The notes under the pieces: model-generated | What the model saw: only the letters and a program-made list of their open reading frames with translations | Database searches by the model: none | What the model was told of the DNA's origin: nothing | Program-made: the position numbers and the translations under genes | Shown here: piece by piece, positions 34,665 through 43,353 of the stretch | Numbering within the stretch: position 1 is the stretch's first letter | Layout: every line of letters starts with the position of its first letter | Assembly: GCF_005938385.1 (NCBI RefSeq) | Contig: NZ_VCRA01000027.1 | Span: 1-64,000 of the forward strand | Reading direction: 5' to 3' | Origin: Paenibacillus mesophilus | GTDB lineage: Bacteria > Bacillota > Bacilli > Paenibacillales > NBRC-103111 | Length of the DNA: 64,000 bases

Positions 34665-34693
34665 TTGCAAGTAGCTTCAAGTTCCGGTATGAT
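34665..34693 (+). promoter_or_regulatory. Promoter of the UMP-kinase paralogue
   Basis: TTGCAA (34665-34670) and TATGAT (34688-34693) are separated by exactly 17 bp. Transcription would start near 34700, leaving a leader of about 215 bases before the kinase gene. Confidence 0.7.
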
Positions 34694-34723
34694 CCTAGGA
34701 AGAACAAAAGAGGAGGCGGGGAC

Positions 34724-34855
34724 ATGGTTTGTTCGAGTGGCATCGGTCAATGGCCTAGCCGTCGGATGAAGCGGGGGACAGACGAAGCCCGCTGCATGTC
34801 GCTTTTCTTTTTCGTTCCGGTATCGGAATTCGTTTTCGTTCCTATTGCTGCATGA
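34724..34855 (+). CDS. Possible 43-residue leader peptide
   Basis: ATG 34724 follows AGAGGAGGCGGGGAC. The product would read MVCSSGIGQWPSRRMKRGTD, then a C-terminal part rich in F and V (SLFFFVPVSEFVFVP). It ends 5 bases before the terminator stem, a common placement for leader peptides. It may instead be non-coding sequence of a structured RNA, with the site being coincidental. Confidence 0.4.
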   Translation: MVCSSGIGQWPSRRMKRGTDEARCMSLFFFVPVSEFVFVPIAA

Positions 34856-34859
34856 ACCT

Positions 34860-34892
34860 GCGTCGGGCCTTCGGGCTCGGCGTTATTTTTTT
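34860..34892 (+). terminator. Leader terminator before the UMP-kinase paralogue
   Basis: CGTCGGGCC-TTC-GGGCTCGGCG followed by TTATTTTTTT. It stands between promoter and gene, so transcription must read through for expression. Confidence 0.75.
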
Positions 34893-34916
34893 GCCCATTC
34901 ACGGAGGTGCTGTCAA

Positions 34917-35654
34917 GTGAGGTATAAGCGCGTGTTGGTTAAGCTGAGCGGAGGCGCGATGGCGGGCGGGGAATCGGTAGGGTTCGATCCCGGGAGGCTC
35001 GAGCATATCGCGGACGAAGTGATCGCGGTAACGCGGCTCGGCATCGAGGTATGCGTCGTCATCGGCGGAGGCAATATTTTTCGCGGCAATATGGCGGAGG
35101 CTTGGGGCATCGACCGGGCGGAAGCGGACAACATCGGGACGATGGCGACGGTCATCAACAGCTTGATGCTCCGGGGCGTACTGAAGGCGAAGACGGATAA
35201 GGAAATCCGGGTTATGTCCGCGCTTGCGGTCAACGCGGTTGCCGAGCCGTACATCCGACTGCGGGCGATCCACCATCTGGAGAAAGGGTATATCGTCATT
35301 TTCGCAGGGGGCAACGGGCAGCCGTACGTCACTACCGATTATCCTTCCGTGCAGCGGGCGCTGGAAGTTAACGCGCAGGCGATACTCGTCGCCAAGCAGG
35401 GAGTGGACGGAGTGTACGACAGCGATCCGAAGCGTAATCCGGACGCCAGACTGTATGCGAAGCTCCCGTACGAGGAAGTGATCCGGTCCGATCTGAAGGT
35501 GATGGACTCTTCGGCCTTCTTGCTGGCGCGCGATTACGGCTTGCCGCTTCATGTATTCAACTTCGACCGGGTAGGGGCTATGAGGCGGATATGCGAAGGC
35601 TCCGACGAGGGTACGCTCGTTCAGGCGGGAGTCTCGGCACAATTTGTGACTTGA
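34917..35654 (+). CDS. pyrH: UMP kinase family protein (PyrH paralogue)
   Basis: 245 residues from GTG 34917 (GGAGGTG upstream). Amino-acid-kinase motifs: VLVKLSGGAMAG, CVVIGGGNIFRG, NIGTMATVINSLML and YPSVQRALEVNAQAILVAKQ with VDGVYDSDPKRNP, as in hexameric bacterial UMP kinase. The usual pyrH lies in an rpsB-tsf-pyrH-frr cluster, absent here, so this is probably a second copy under separate control by the leader. Confidence 0.85.
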   Translation: MRYKRVLVKLSGGAMAGGESVGFDPGRLEHIADEVIAVTRLGIEVCVVIGGGNIFRGNMAEAWGIDRAEADNIGTMATVINSLMLRGVLKAKTDKEIRVMSALAVNAVAEPYIRLRAIHHLEKGYIVIFAGGNGQPYVTTDYPSVQRALEVNAQAILVAKQGVDGVYDSDPKRNPDARLYAKLPYEEVIRSDLKVMDSSAFLLARDYGLPLHVFNFDRVGAMRRICEGSDEGTLVQAGVSAQFVT

Positions 35655-35796
35655 TCGGTGTGTCAGATAGGTGCGGTGGAGCGAATTTCTCCATTTTTGG
35701 CCCAGTCGCTTGAAATTTGACGACAGTGAATTATACTGATGTTAGGAAGTCTGACGCAGCAATTCAAAGGGTCCGTATAGAAGGGTGTGGAGAACA

Positions 35797-36606
35797 ATGA
35801 GCTTGCAGCAGGACATTATCGCTCGACTCGGCGTCAAGCCGGAAATCGACGTTGACGCGGAAATACGCCGACGGGTCGACTTTTTGAAGCAGTACGTGCT
35901 GGACAGCAAAGTGACCGGCCTGCTAATCGCCATCAGCGGGGGCGTGGACAGCGCCGTGGCGACGGGCCTGTGCAAAATGGCGACCGACGAGCTGGCGAAG
36001 GAAACCGGACGCGACTACATTACGCTTGGCGTATTCCAGCCTTATGGCGAGCAGTCCGACATCTCGGACAGCTACTCGGTAGCGGAAGCGTTCAACTTGA
36101 CGCATAAGGTGGAGACGAACATCGAGCAGGCGGTGGACGAAATCGCCCTCGAGGTCGAGTACGGCTTCAAAGCGCTCGGCACCCCGCGCCATATCAGCCG
36201 TTCCGGCAAAGGGAACGTCAAAGCCCGCACGCGCATGGTTATGCAGTACGCCCTCGCCTTCGACATGAATTTGCTCGTCGTCGGGACGGATCATGCTTCC
36301 GAGGCGATCACCGGATTTTTCACCAAATACGGCGACGGTGCGGTCGATATTACGCCGCTCAGCTCGCTGAATAAACGTCAGGTGCGCCAGCTTGCCGCAC
36401 GGCTCGGCGTCCCGCAGCCGATACTCGACAAGGCGCCGACGGCCGGACTATGGGAAGGCCAGACGGACGAGTCGGAGCTGGGCATTACGTATGACGATAA
36501 CAGCGACTATTTGGAGGGCAAAGAAATCGATCCGGCCGCCAAAGAGAAGCTGGAGAAGCAATATTTGAAAACCGAGCATAAGCGTTCGCCGATTCCCGGC
36601 ATCTAA
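35797..36606 (+). CDS. nadE: Ammonia-dependent NAD+ synthetase
   Basis: 269 residues. The P-loop-like ATP pyrophosphatase motif is AISGGVDSAVATG. VGTDHASEAITGFFTKYGDG and LDKAPTAGLWEGQTDESELG are hallmark NadE regions. It lacks a glutaminase domain, so it uses ammonia. ATG 35797 fits AAGGGTGTGGAG upstream and homologue N-termini (MSLQQDIIARLGV). It makes NAD from deamido-NAD. A terminator follows. Confidence 0.94.
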   Translation: MSLQQDIIARLGVKPEIDVDAEIRRRVDFLKQYVLDSKVTGLLIAISGGVDSAVATGLCKMATDELAKETGRDYITLGVFQPYGEQSDISDSYSVAEAFNLTHKVETNIEQAVDEIALEVEYGFKALGTPRHISRSGKGNVKARTRMVMQYALAFDMNLLVVGTDHASEAITGFFTKYGDGAVDITPLSSLNKRQVRQLAARLGVPQPILDKAPTAGLWEGQTDESELGITYDDNSDYLEGKEIDPAAKEKLEKQYLKTEHKRSPIPGI

Positions 36607-36632
36607 CGGCGGGATGTAGCGAGGAGCGGAAG

Positions 36633-36665
36633 CGCGGAAGCCGCCTACGGCTTCCGCGTTTTTTT
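36633..36665 (+). terminator. Terminator of nadE
   Basis: GCGGAAGCC-GCCTAC-GGCTTCCGC stem followed by seven T bases. Confidence 0.9.
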
Positions 36666-36701
36666 CTGTAAGGGCAATTGTTCGACACCATTCGCTTAAG
36701 C

Positions 36702-36730
36702 TAGACGTTTTATGCGGCCCATGCTATGAT
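36702..36730 (+). promoter_or_regulatory. Promoter of the O-antigen-ligase/TPR gene
   Basis: TAGACG and TATGAT with a 17-bp spacer, about 50 bases before the ATG. Confidence 0.5.
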
Positions 36731-36778
36731 AAAACTAAAACTACCAAAATATGGGTAGACACGGAGACGGAGACCATT

Positions 36779-39253
36779 ATGGCTGTAGTACAAAAGAAAA
36801 GTCAGTATCGTTTGGCACGGGAGGGTACGGGACTGCAAGAGCATCATTCGATCCTCTTTGGAAGCGTCGTCGTTTTCATTGTGGCGTTTCTGTTCATAGC
36901 CCCGTTTCAAACGGCTCTATTTTATGGAGCCAAGGTGCAGTACGAAAGTCCCATCTATTCGGCGATCGTATGGACTTCGCTTGCCGCGCTGCTGGTAACC
37001 GTATATTTGTTCAAAAGCTGGCGCCTGCGCGAAATTCGCGACTTGTATGCGTTAGCGGTATGGGGCATTCCTCTCAGCTATTGCGTGTCGCTGCTATTTG
37101 CCGCAACCTGGCATCATGCCGAAAACTTGCTGCTGTTTCACCTCATGTACGCGATCTTCTTCGTGATCGGCCTTTATTTCTCGCGCAACCGCGTAGGCAA
37201 TTCTATCATCCGCTACGGGATCGTAGGATCCGCCTATCTAATAGTCGTGTACTGTTTGTTGAACGTGTTCGGGAACGTCTATTTCTTCGATGCGGTTATG
37301 CGGTCCGGGGAAGAGCTGCGACTGACGTCGGTATTCCAGTATGCGAATGCTTATGCCGGATTTTTGATCATTCCATTGCTATGCTGCTTGTATTTGATCG
37401 TGGTATCCCGGAAATGGTACGCGACGGCTGTTCATGCACTGATGCTCGTTCCCGTGCTGCTGTCATTTTTCCTGACATTGTCCCGCGGGGGACTCGTGAT
37501 GCTCCCGTTCATCCTGCTTGCCTTTTTGCCTTTTTTGTCGTTTGCGAGACAAATTTTGTTTTTCGTCTACTTGATTGTAGGAAGCGCCGCTTCTTTTCTC
37601 ATTACCGACAAGATCAAGAATATAGCTTCGGAAGTATTGACTGTCATGGTGGAACGGCGCGGGCCGGATTTCAAAGTGGAGGACACGCTGTCTTTCTTTG
37701 ATCCGCTGTCTTTCGGCGGCTGGAGCCTGCTTCTCTTGACCTCCGCTGCCACATGCGCAGTCATTGTGCTCGTGCATAAGCTGCTGGCGCCTTTGCTGGA
37801 GAAAGGATTAGGCCGCATTTCCGGAGCAAGGTTCGCCAATCTGTATGTTCCCGCGCTGATCGTCGTAGGCGTTATATGCGGGGCTGTGGTCATCGCGGGC
37901 AACGCCGCTATCGTGAACCTGCTGCCGGAAGCGTTGGCCCAAAGGGTGCAGAGCATCAACCTCCAGCAGCACAGCGTGCTCGAGCGTTTTACGATGTACA
38001 GGGATACGTTCAAGGCGCTGAAGGACTATCCTTTGTTCGGCGCCGGCGGCAACGCTTGGAGCGTCTTGTACCCGCAATACGCGAACAATCCGTATACGGT
38101 CAATCAGGTACATAGTTATCCCCTTCAATATATGGTGGAGACGGGGATTGTCGGTATATTGATTTTGCTGGCGTTTGTAGGCTCGATCTTTTACTCGTTC
38201 GCCAGGACGTATTTCGTCGACAGGCCGGCGGACCGGGAACGCAATCTGATCTTTTATGCTGTAGTAGTGGCTTTGTTGTTCCACAGCATGATGGATTTCG
38301 AGATGAGCTATGTATACATTTCCGCTCTAGTCTTTTTAAGTCTCGGGGGGATGGTGTCGGGCGTATCGAACCCGATCCGGGTACGCTGGCTGCACGGCAA
38401 GGAGGAAAAGAGCAAATACGGACTGCCGGTCGTGCTTGGGCTGATCTCGGTCATGCTGCTGATCGTGTCGGCTATCCAATGGAAAGCCTCCAGAAACTTT
38501 ACCGGTGCGATGCAGCTTGCCCAACAAGGGAAGTCTTTGGAGGAAGTGCTCGTTCCATTGGACAAAGCGATCGAAAGTCAGCCGGACAACCCTTACTACG
38601 TGTTGACGAAAGTGGATTTCCTGGGGCAAGTATACGCGAAATCGCAAAATGAAGCCTACTATGAAGAGAGCTCGCGCTTGCTGGCATCGATCAAGAAGTA
38701 CGAGCCTTACGATCGCAGAGTGTTCGAAGCCCAGTACAAACACTACATCGAGAAAAATCGGTGGGCGGACGCTCTGGCGCTCATGCAGGAAGGGCTGCAA
38801 CATTACCCTTGGGTCATTGAAATGTACGAGAGAGCGGCGTCGCTGCATTTGCAGCTGGGAGATCAATCGAGGCGGGAAGGCAAGAAGGAAGCGATGAATA
38901 GTCACTGGTCGGCCGCGATAGAGCTGCACGAGCAAGTATTGGCGCGGATGAAGAAGCTGGAATCGCTTCCGAAGGAACAAAATGCGGGCAGTCCGTTCTA
39001 TGTCACGCCGAACCTCGCGTTGACGCTCGGACAAGTCCACTACTTACGGGGAGACACCGCGAAATCGGCCGAGCTTCTGGCGACGACGACAGGCGATCAA
39101 TTGGCCTCTGAGGTCAGCAGGCCCGGCACGCGGTGGTATTTGGCGGCATTAAAGAAAGCGGGCAGGCTCGACCAGGCGCTCTATGACCGGTTTGTCGCGA
39201 AATATCCGGAAGAAAAGCAGGAGATCGAGGCTATTGTTTCGATAACGCTATAG
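36779..39253 (+). CDS. O-antigen ligase/polymerase-like membrane protein with TPR tail
   Basis: 824 residues. About 12 membrane helices fill residues 25-570. The Wzy_C/WaaL-type region has FLTLSRGGLVMLPFILLAFL, then a long outer loop with ERFTMYRDTFKALKDYPLFG, GAGGNAW and the histidine of NQVHSYPLQYMVETG, all typical of O-antigen ligases and polymerases. The C-terminal 240 residues are cytosolic or external TPR-like helices (DNPYYVLTKVDFLGQVYAKS, WADALALMQEGLQHYPWVIE). In Gram-positives such proteins polymerise or attach surface polysaccharides. No other glycan genes adjoin it. Confidence 0.85.
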   Translation: MAVVQKKSQYRLAREGTGLQEHHSILFGSVVVFIVAFLFIAPFQTALFYGAKVQYESPIYSAIVWTSLAALLVTVYLFKSWRLREIRDLYALAVWGIPLSYCVSLLFAATWHHAENLLLFHLMYAIFFVIGLYFSRNRVGNSIIRYGIVGSAYLIVVYCLLNVFGNVYFFDAVMRSGEELRLTSVFQYANAYAGFLIIPLLCCLYLIVVSRKWYATAVHALMLVPVLLSFFLTLSRGGLVMLPFILLAFLPFLSFARQILFFVYLIVGSAASFLITDKIKNIASEVLTVMVERRGPDFKVEDTLSFFDPLSFGGWSLLLLTSAATCAVIVLVHKLLAPLLEKGLGRISGARFANLYVPALIVVGVICGAVVIAGNAAIVNLLPEALAQRVQSINLQQHSVLERFTMYRDTFKALKDYPLFGAGGNAWSVLYPQYANNPYTVNQVHSYPLQYMVETGIVGILILLAFVGSIFYSFARTYFVDRPADRERNLIFYAVVVALLFHSMMDFEMSYVYISALVFLSLGGMVSGVSNPIRVRWLHGKEEKSKYGLPVVLGLISVMLLIVSAIQWKASRNFTGAMQLAQQGKSLEEVLVPLDKAIESQPDNPYYVLTKVDFLGQVYAKSQNEAYYEESSRLLASIKKYEPYDRRVFEAQYKHYIEKNRWADALALMQEGLQHYPWVIEMYERAASLHLQLGDQSRREGKKEAMNSHWSAAIELHEQVLARMKKLESLPKEQNAGSPFYVTPNLALTLGQVHYLRGDTAKSAELLATTTGDQLASEVSRPGTRWYLAALKKAGRLDQALYDRFVAKYPEEKQEIEAIVSITL

Positions 39254-39260
39254 AAGAATA

Positions 39261-39306
39261 GAAGCCTCCGATTCCGCTGTCGCGAGCGGGTTCGGAGGCT
39301 TCTTCG
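39261..39306 (+). terminator. Terminator
   Basis: GAAGCCTCCGA pairs with TCGGAGGCTTC, followed by a short T-rich stretch. Confidence 0.8.
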
Positions 39307-39413
39307 TTGTGTGTCGGCTATGACGGGCCGTATTAGTATGGGCGGACCTCATCTGAGTCGAATAAGCTGTTTGTGCCTCTTATTTTTGCGAAAAGCCTAG
39401 GTTTTCACATACG

Positions 39414-39442
39414 AATAAGAACTGCAAAAGCCCGTTATTTTG
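39414..39442. repeat. Dispersed 29-bp motif, copy 1
   Basis: AATAAGAACTGCAAAAGCCC then GTTATTTTG. It matches 55800-55828 at about 25 of 29 positions. Both copies lie in short intergenic gaps and carry AATAA/TTATT ends in opposite orientation. Confidence 0.6.
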
Positions 39443-39466
39443 GGGAGGCAGCCATCGGCAACATGC

Positions 39467-40837
39467 TTACCGGTACCCCAGCCGTTCCAGCACGGAACAA
39501 GTCCGGTCGACGATGTCATCGAGCTGTTCGACGGTCGTACAGTGGGGCAGCCAGTAGTAGATCGTGTCGCCGAGCGGTCGCAGGATCAGCCCTTCCTTCA
39601 GCGCCTCCAAGTAAACGCCATACCCTCGCCGTTCGGTAAAAGGGTAGCTCCGCTTGGCCCCGGCGTCTTCGTAGAGCTCGAAAGCGGCCACCATGCCCAG
39701 CTGACGAATGTTCGCGATGTGCCCGAAGCTTTCAAACCGGCGCATGTGGGAGCGAAGCGCTCCGGACGTCACGCTAACCCGCTCCAGAACGCGCTCCTCC
39801 TCAAAAAGACGTAGACTTTCCAGCGCAACGGCGCAGGCCAGCGGATTGCCGGTAAAGCTGTGGCCGTGGAAAAATGTTTTCAGCGTCTCGTAGTCGTCGT
39901 AGAACGCTTCATAAATCGTATCGGTGCATAGCGTAACGGCAAGCGGCATCATGCCGGCGGTCAGCCCTTTCGAGAGGCAGAGCAGGTCGGGCGTCACGCC
40001 CGCATGCTCGCAGGCGAACATTGTGCCGGTTCGCCCGAAGCCGACCGCGACTTCGTCGGCAATCAGGTGCACGCCGTAGCGTGTACACAATTCGCGCAGC
40101 CCCGCGATATAGGCCGCGGGGTGCATGAGCATGCCGCCGGCGGCTTGAATCATCGGCTCGACGATCAGCCCGGCGATCTCGCCGGCGGACGATTCGAACA
40201 GCCGGCGCGCCGCTTCGAGCGCTTCCGCTGTGCACGATTCGGCCGCTTCCGGCGTCGGCCGCCCGTCGGACCATTCGCGCACGTGCGGTGAAGGCAGCCG
40301 GTATCCGTCGAACAACAGCGGCCTGAACGTGGAATGGAACAGATCGACTCCGCCCACGCTTACCGCACCGAGCGTATCGCCGTGGTAGCTGTTTTCGAGG
40401 AAAGCGAATTTCGTTTTCGCGGGTTGGCCGACATGGCGCCAATATTGGAACGACATTTTCAGAGCGACTTCAACGGCCGTGGAGCCGTTGTCGGAATAAA
40501 AGACTTTGCCGAGCCCGGGCGGCGCGATCTCGATCAGCTTGTCCGCCAGCTCGATCGCCGGACGGTGCGTAAACCCGCTGAACATAATATGGTCGGTCTC
40601 GTCCAGCTGGCGGGCGATCGCTTCCTTGATTCGCGGATGGCCGTGACCATGCACGTTTACCCACCAGGAGGAGACGGTATCGTAATACCGGTTGCCGTCG
40701 GCGTCGTACAAGTAGATGCCCTCGGCCTTCTCGATGAGCAGATGGTCCTGCCGGGCGTAATCTTTCATTTGGGTAAACGGGTGCCATACCCGCTGACGGT
40801 CTTTGTGCAGAAGCGCGCGTTTGGCTGCTTGATCCAT
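39467..40837 (-). CDS. bioA: Adenosylmethionine-8-amino-7-oxononanoate aminotransferase
   Basis: 456 residues. Class-III PLP transaminase with VWHPFTQMKDY and DTVSSWWVNVHGH, both diagnostic of BioA, FYSDNGSTAVEVALKM for the cofactor phosphate, LIADEVAVGFGRTGTMFAC, and the PLP lysine in LCLSKGLTAGMMP. AGGAGG precedes ATG 40837. It catalyses the SAM-dependent step to DAPA in biotin synthesis. No other bio genes are present here, so the gene is separated from its pathway. Confidence 0.92.
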   Translation of the reverse strand: MDQAAKRALLHKDRQRVWHPFTQMKDYARQDHLLIEKAEGIYLYDADGNRYYDTVSSWWVNVHGHGHPRIKEAIARQLDETDHIMFSGFTHRPAIELADKLIEIAPPGLGKVFYSDNGSTAVEVALKMSFQYWRHVGQPAKTKFAFLENSYHGDTLGAVSVGGVDLFHSTFRPLLFDGYRLPSPHVREWSDGRPTPEAAESCTAEALEAARRLFESSAGEIAGLIVEPMIQAAGGMLMHPAAYIAGLRELCTRYGVHLIADEVAVGFGRTGTMFACEHAGVTPDLLCLSKGLTAGMMPLAVTLCTDTIYEAFYDDYETLKTFFHGHSFTGNPLACAVALESLRLFEEERVLERVSVTSGALRSHMRRFESFGHIANIRQLGMVAAFELYEDAGAKRSYPFTERRGYGVYLEALKEGLILRPLGDTIYYWLPHCTTVEQLDDIVDRTCSVLERLGYR

Positions 40838-40978
40838 GGCGATCCTCCTTTGCGAGTATAGGGAGCCGGAATTGGCGCATAGCCTCGTCATACCCTATAA
40901 TATAGACTATAGCGGATCGGGACGGAAAACGTAAGCGACCGCGCGATACGGGCGGTACGAAAGGATTGGTTGAACGGC

Positions 40979-41365
40979 ATGATTGCAGGGGTAGGCATCG
41001 ATTTGCTGGATATCGAACGGGTGAAGAAGCTGCTCGGGCAGCCGCATGGGGAACGGTTCGTGGAGAGGGTGCTGACGCCTGCGGAGCGGGAGCTCGCCGC
41101 ACGGCGCGGCGGCCGGCTCGCGGAGTTCGTCGCCGGACGGTTCGCCGCGAAAGAAGCGGTCGTGAAGGCGCTCGGCTGCGGGATCGGCCGCGAAGTCGGC
41201 TTTCAAGATATAAGCATCGTCCCGGACGACTGCGGCAAGCCGGAATGCCGGCTCTCCGACGCCGCATGGGAGAGACTGCGGAAGCCGCAGCCTCTGAAAA
41301 TCCACCTCAGCATTACCCACTCGGCCACGACGGCGGGGGCGTATGCGATCGCGGAGGCGGAGTGA
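40979..41365 (+). CDS. acpS: Holo-[acyl-carrier-protein] synthase
   Basis: 128 residues. IAGVGIDLLDIERVKKLL and FAAKEAVVKALGCGIG carry the magnesium-binding D and E and the catalytic region, while HLSITHSATTAGAYAIAE is the C-terminal signature. It transfers phosphopantetheine from CoA to acyl carrier protein. ATG 40979 begins with the family MIxGxGID form. TTG 40970 is possible because AAAGGA is nearer to it. Confidence 0.92.
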   Translation: MIAGVGIDLLDIERVKKLLGQPHGERFVERVLTPAERELAARRGGRLAEFVAGRFAAKEAVVKALGCGIGREVGFQDISIVPDDCGKPECRLSDAAWERLRKPQPLKIHLSITHSATTAGAYAIAEAE

Positions 41366-41390
41366 AGGGAAGCAGCAGAGTGTGGTGCAG

Positions 41391-41640
41391 CCGCCAAACA
41401 AATAACGCTCAAATGAACACTATCCGCGACAAAAAGACGGGTGAAGCGGCGGATAAGGTACATATGAGCGTTATTTTGCGACAAACCCGCCCTGAGGACT
41501 GCATACGCCACCGCCGCCAAACAAATAACGCTCAAATGAACACTATCCGCGGCAAAAAGACGGGTGAGGCGGCGGATAAAGTACATATGAGCGTTATTTT
41601 GTGTCAAAAGCGCCCCGAGGCTGTATTTGCAGCCACCGCC
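41391..41640. repeat. Two tandem 123-bp copies, each with a palindromic core
   Basis: CCGCCAAACAAATAACG recurs at 41391 and 41514 (period 123). In each copy AAATAACGCTCA and ACACTATCCGC face GCGGAT and TGAGCGTTATTT, giving an inverted repeat about 76 bp long. Differences between copies are few. It fills the space between acpS and the convergent cytochrome gene and could serve as a terminator or REP-like element. Confidence 0.85.
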
Positions 41641-41654
41641 GGCTTAATTCCGCT

Positions 41655-42023
41655 TCACTTCTTCTCCGCCAGCCAGTCGGCCAACGTCCCGATCTCGGTG
41701 TCGTTCAGCGTGCCCTTGAAGCCGGGCATGCCGTTGCCGCCCTTGGCGATTTGCGTGACGAGCTGATCCCGGCTCAGCTTGCCGCCTACCTTGGTCAAGT
41801 TCGTGCTCGGACCGATCCGGCCTTGCAGCTGGTCGCCGTGACACGATAAGCATTGTTTCTTGTACAGCGCCTCCGCGCTGCCACCGGGCGCGGAAGCCGC
41901 CTTACCCGCACCCGCCGCGTCCTGACTGCCGGAGCTGCCGTTCTTCGCCCCGCAGCCGGTCAGAATCGCCGCCATCAGCAGCGCGGCCGCCACCGCCGTA
42001 ATCTTCATCGTTTGCGCCTTCAT
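41655..42023 (-). CDS. Cytochrome c lipoprotein (c551/CccB-like)
   Basis: 122 residues. A lipoprotein signal ends in ILTGC. After a low-complexity A/G/S linker, the heme site is KQCLSCHGDQ and the distal ligand methionine is in GGNGMPGF. Ending IGTLADWLAEKK is typical. It would carry electrons on the outer face of the membrane, for example to a terminal oxidase. GAGGTGG precedes ATG 42023. Confidence 0.9.
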   Translation of the reverse strand: MKAQTMKITAVAAALLMAAILTGCGAKNGSSGSQDAAGAGKAASAPGGSAEALYKKQCLSCHGDQLQGRIGPSTNLTKVGGKLSRDQLVTQIAKGGNGMPGFKGTLNDTEIGTLADWLAEKK

Positions 42024-42264
42024 CCGAAGCCACCTCGCCTCTTTCGCATCATTAAGCCCATCTTACCATAGGCCGGCCGTCGTCAAATGGCTCGGCCAAG
42101 GCGCCCTCGTGTCCAATGTGCAAACAATTTGTGACAACCCGAATTTGGGCGGAAGCCCCTCGTCATACGCCCACGCGATACGGACATTCGCCCCGTATAC
42201 TATCGTGGATCCGCATCCGCCCGCATCGTTCGCGGGAGGCGGAATGAACGAGGAGGTTACGACT

Positions 42265-42525
42265 ATGCTGAAGGAAGACGCGTACTGCATATGCAAGCTG
42301 TACACGAACCGGCCGGTCCGCTTGCAGACGAAGAGCGGCCATACGCACGACGGGAAAATCGTCCACGTTGACGCGGACTACGTATATTTGCAACCGTCCG
42401 ACGGTCCTTCGATCCAGACGAGAGGGTATTATCCGTATCCGCCGGGAGGCTATTTCGGCGCGCAAAATCAGATTACGACACTCGCGTTGTTCGATCTGCT
42501 GGCGATTACGCTGCTGCTTCTGTAA
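42265..42525 (+). CDS. Small hypothetical protein
   Basis: 86 residues, unrecognised. ATG 42265 has AGGAGG 9 bases upstream, unlike the longer form from 42109. The first half (NRPVRLQTKSGHTHDGKIVH and DADYVYLQP) looks like a small beta-barrel such as an SH3 or LSm fold. A Y/P/G-rich linker and a short hydrophobic tail (ALFDLLAITLLLL) follow, which could anchor it in the membrane. Confidence 0.7.
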   Translation: MLKEDAYCICKLYTNRPVRLQTKSGHTHDGKIVHVDADYVYLQPSDGPSIQTRGYYPYPPGGYFGAQNQITTLALFDLLAITLLLL

Positions 42526-42610
42526 ACGCACGTTTTGGCCCGAGGCGCCGGCCCGTCACAAATAGGCAGTCTCCCGCGAAGGGGGCTGCCATTCGTTTTG
42601 TTAACGGATA

Positions 42611-43111
42611 TTACCAGCCGAAGTCGATCGTCGAAAAAGGAATCCACAAGCTTACGATCAACAGCAGCCACCGGATTGCCGTTTCGAGCGGCGAGCCGGT
42701 ATCGACGGCGAGAGCTTTCGGCAGCAGACGCACCTTTCCTTTCAACGGCCAAAACAGCTGCACCCCGTTCTCGTTAAGCAAATCGATGAGCGGATGCGAG
42801 GCGTAGGCGGCGACCAATACCCAGAAGTACAACAGCGGCAGCGGAGAGGCGGCCAAAGCCAAAGCCGCGACAAACAAAAGGGAATGGGTCAGCGTACGAT
42901 GGCGGATGTGAATGAGCTTGAGCAGAGCGGATAACGGAAACAGCACCTTGGCCATCGTAGAGCCGGGCTTGTCCACATCGGCCAACGTTCCGGCCAGACA
43001 GCCGAGCAGGATCGCTCCCGCGGCGTCCCAGGACAGAAACGGAACCTGCAGATTGACGAGTACGATTTCGGCGGCGACGAGCCCGGCCGCGCTGTGCGTT
43101 TTTTGCAGCAT
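42611..43111 (-). CDS. Membrane-bound metal-dependent hydrolase, YdjM/DUF457-like
   Basis: 166 residues, four or five membrane segments. The metal motifs are HSAAGLVAAE at the N-terminus, DVDKPGS, HRTLTHSLLFV and HPLIDLLNENGVQLFWP, which together define the YdjM/LexA-regulated hydrolase family. Characterised members are few. AAGGGG precedes ATG 43111. Confidence 0.87.
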   Translation of the reverse strand: MLQKTHSAAGLVAAEIVLVNLQVPFLSWDAAGAILLGCLAGTLADVDKPGSTMAKVLFPLSALLKLIHIRHRTLTHSLLFVAALALAASPLPLLYFWVLVAAYASHPLIDLLNENGVQLFWPLKGKVRLLPKALAVDTGSPLETAIRWLLLIVSLWIPFSTIDFGW

Positions 43112-43207
43112 GAATGTGTGCCCCTTGCCAAATAAAGTTCGAGATCGGTTGTCTCTTCCAATTCCTCTATTCTACCACATATCGGGAACATTTGTTCCTT
43201 TTTCGAC

Positions 43208-43342
43208 AAAAAAAGAGACCCACATAGCAACGGGCTGTGCGGGTCTTTCAAAATATATATGAAAAAAGGGGGTCGAGATTTATTATAGGCCCGTATCATT
43301 AAACGGAGATGAAGGTTGTATTTCAATTGTATTACATTTTTT
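43208..43342 (+). repeat. Long direct repeat, copy 1, starting with a terminator
   Basis: About 135 bp, nearly identical to 48158-48290. It opens with the stem AGACCCACA/TGTGCGGGTCT and a short T tail, then AAAAAAGGGGGTCGAG, TTATTATAGGCCCGTATCAT and a run ending in CAATTGTATTACATTTTTT. The two copies bracket the second AraC/lipoprotein/beta-helix module. Confidence 0.88.
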
Positions 43343-43353
43343 TCGGCATACGG

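Larger units (their letters stand above)
34700..34892 (+). promoter_or_regulatory. Structured leader with terminator, likely attenuator or riboswitch
   Basis: The leader can form GACATG/CATGTC closing arms with an inner AGCGGG/CCCGCT hairpin and a CATCGG/CCG-GATG stem, a three-way layout. It ends in an intrinsic terminator (34860-34892). No known riboswitch consensus was matched. A 43-codon ORF with a strong site also lies inside, so peptide-based attenuation is an alternative. Confidence 0.5.

Noticed and set aside
41391-41640. Possible CRISPR array
   Set aside because: Only two units, each far longer than CRISPR repeats and without distinct spacers. They are tandem palindromic repeats.
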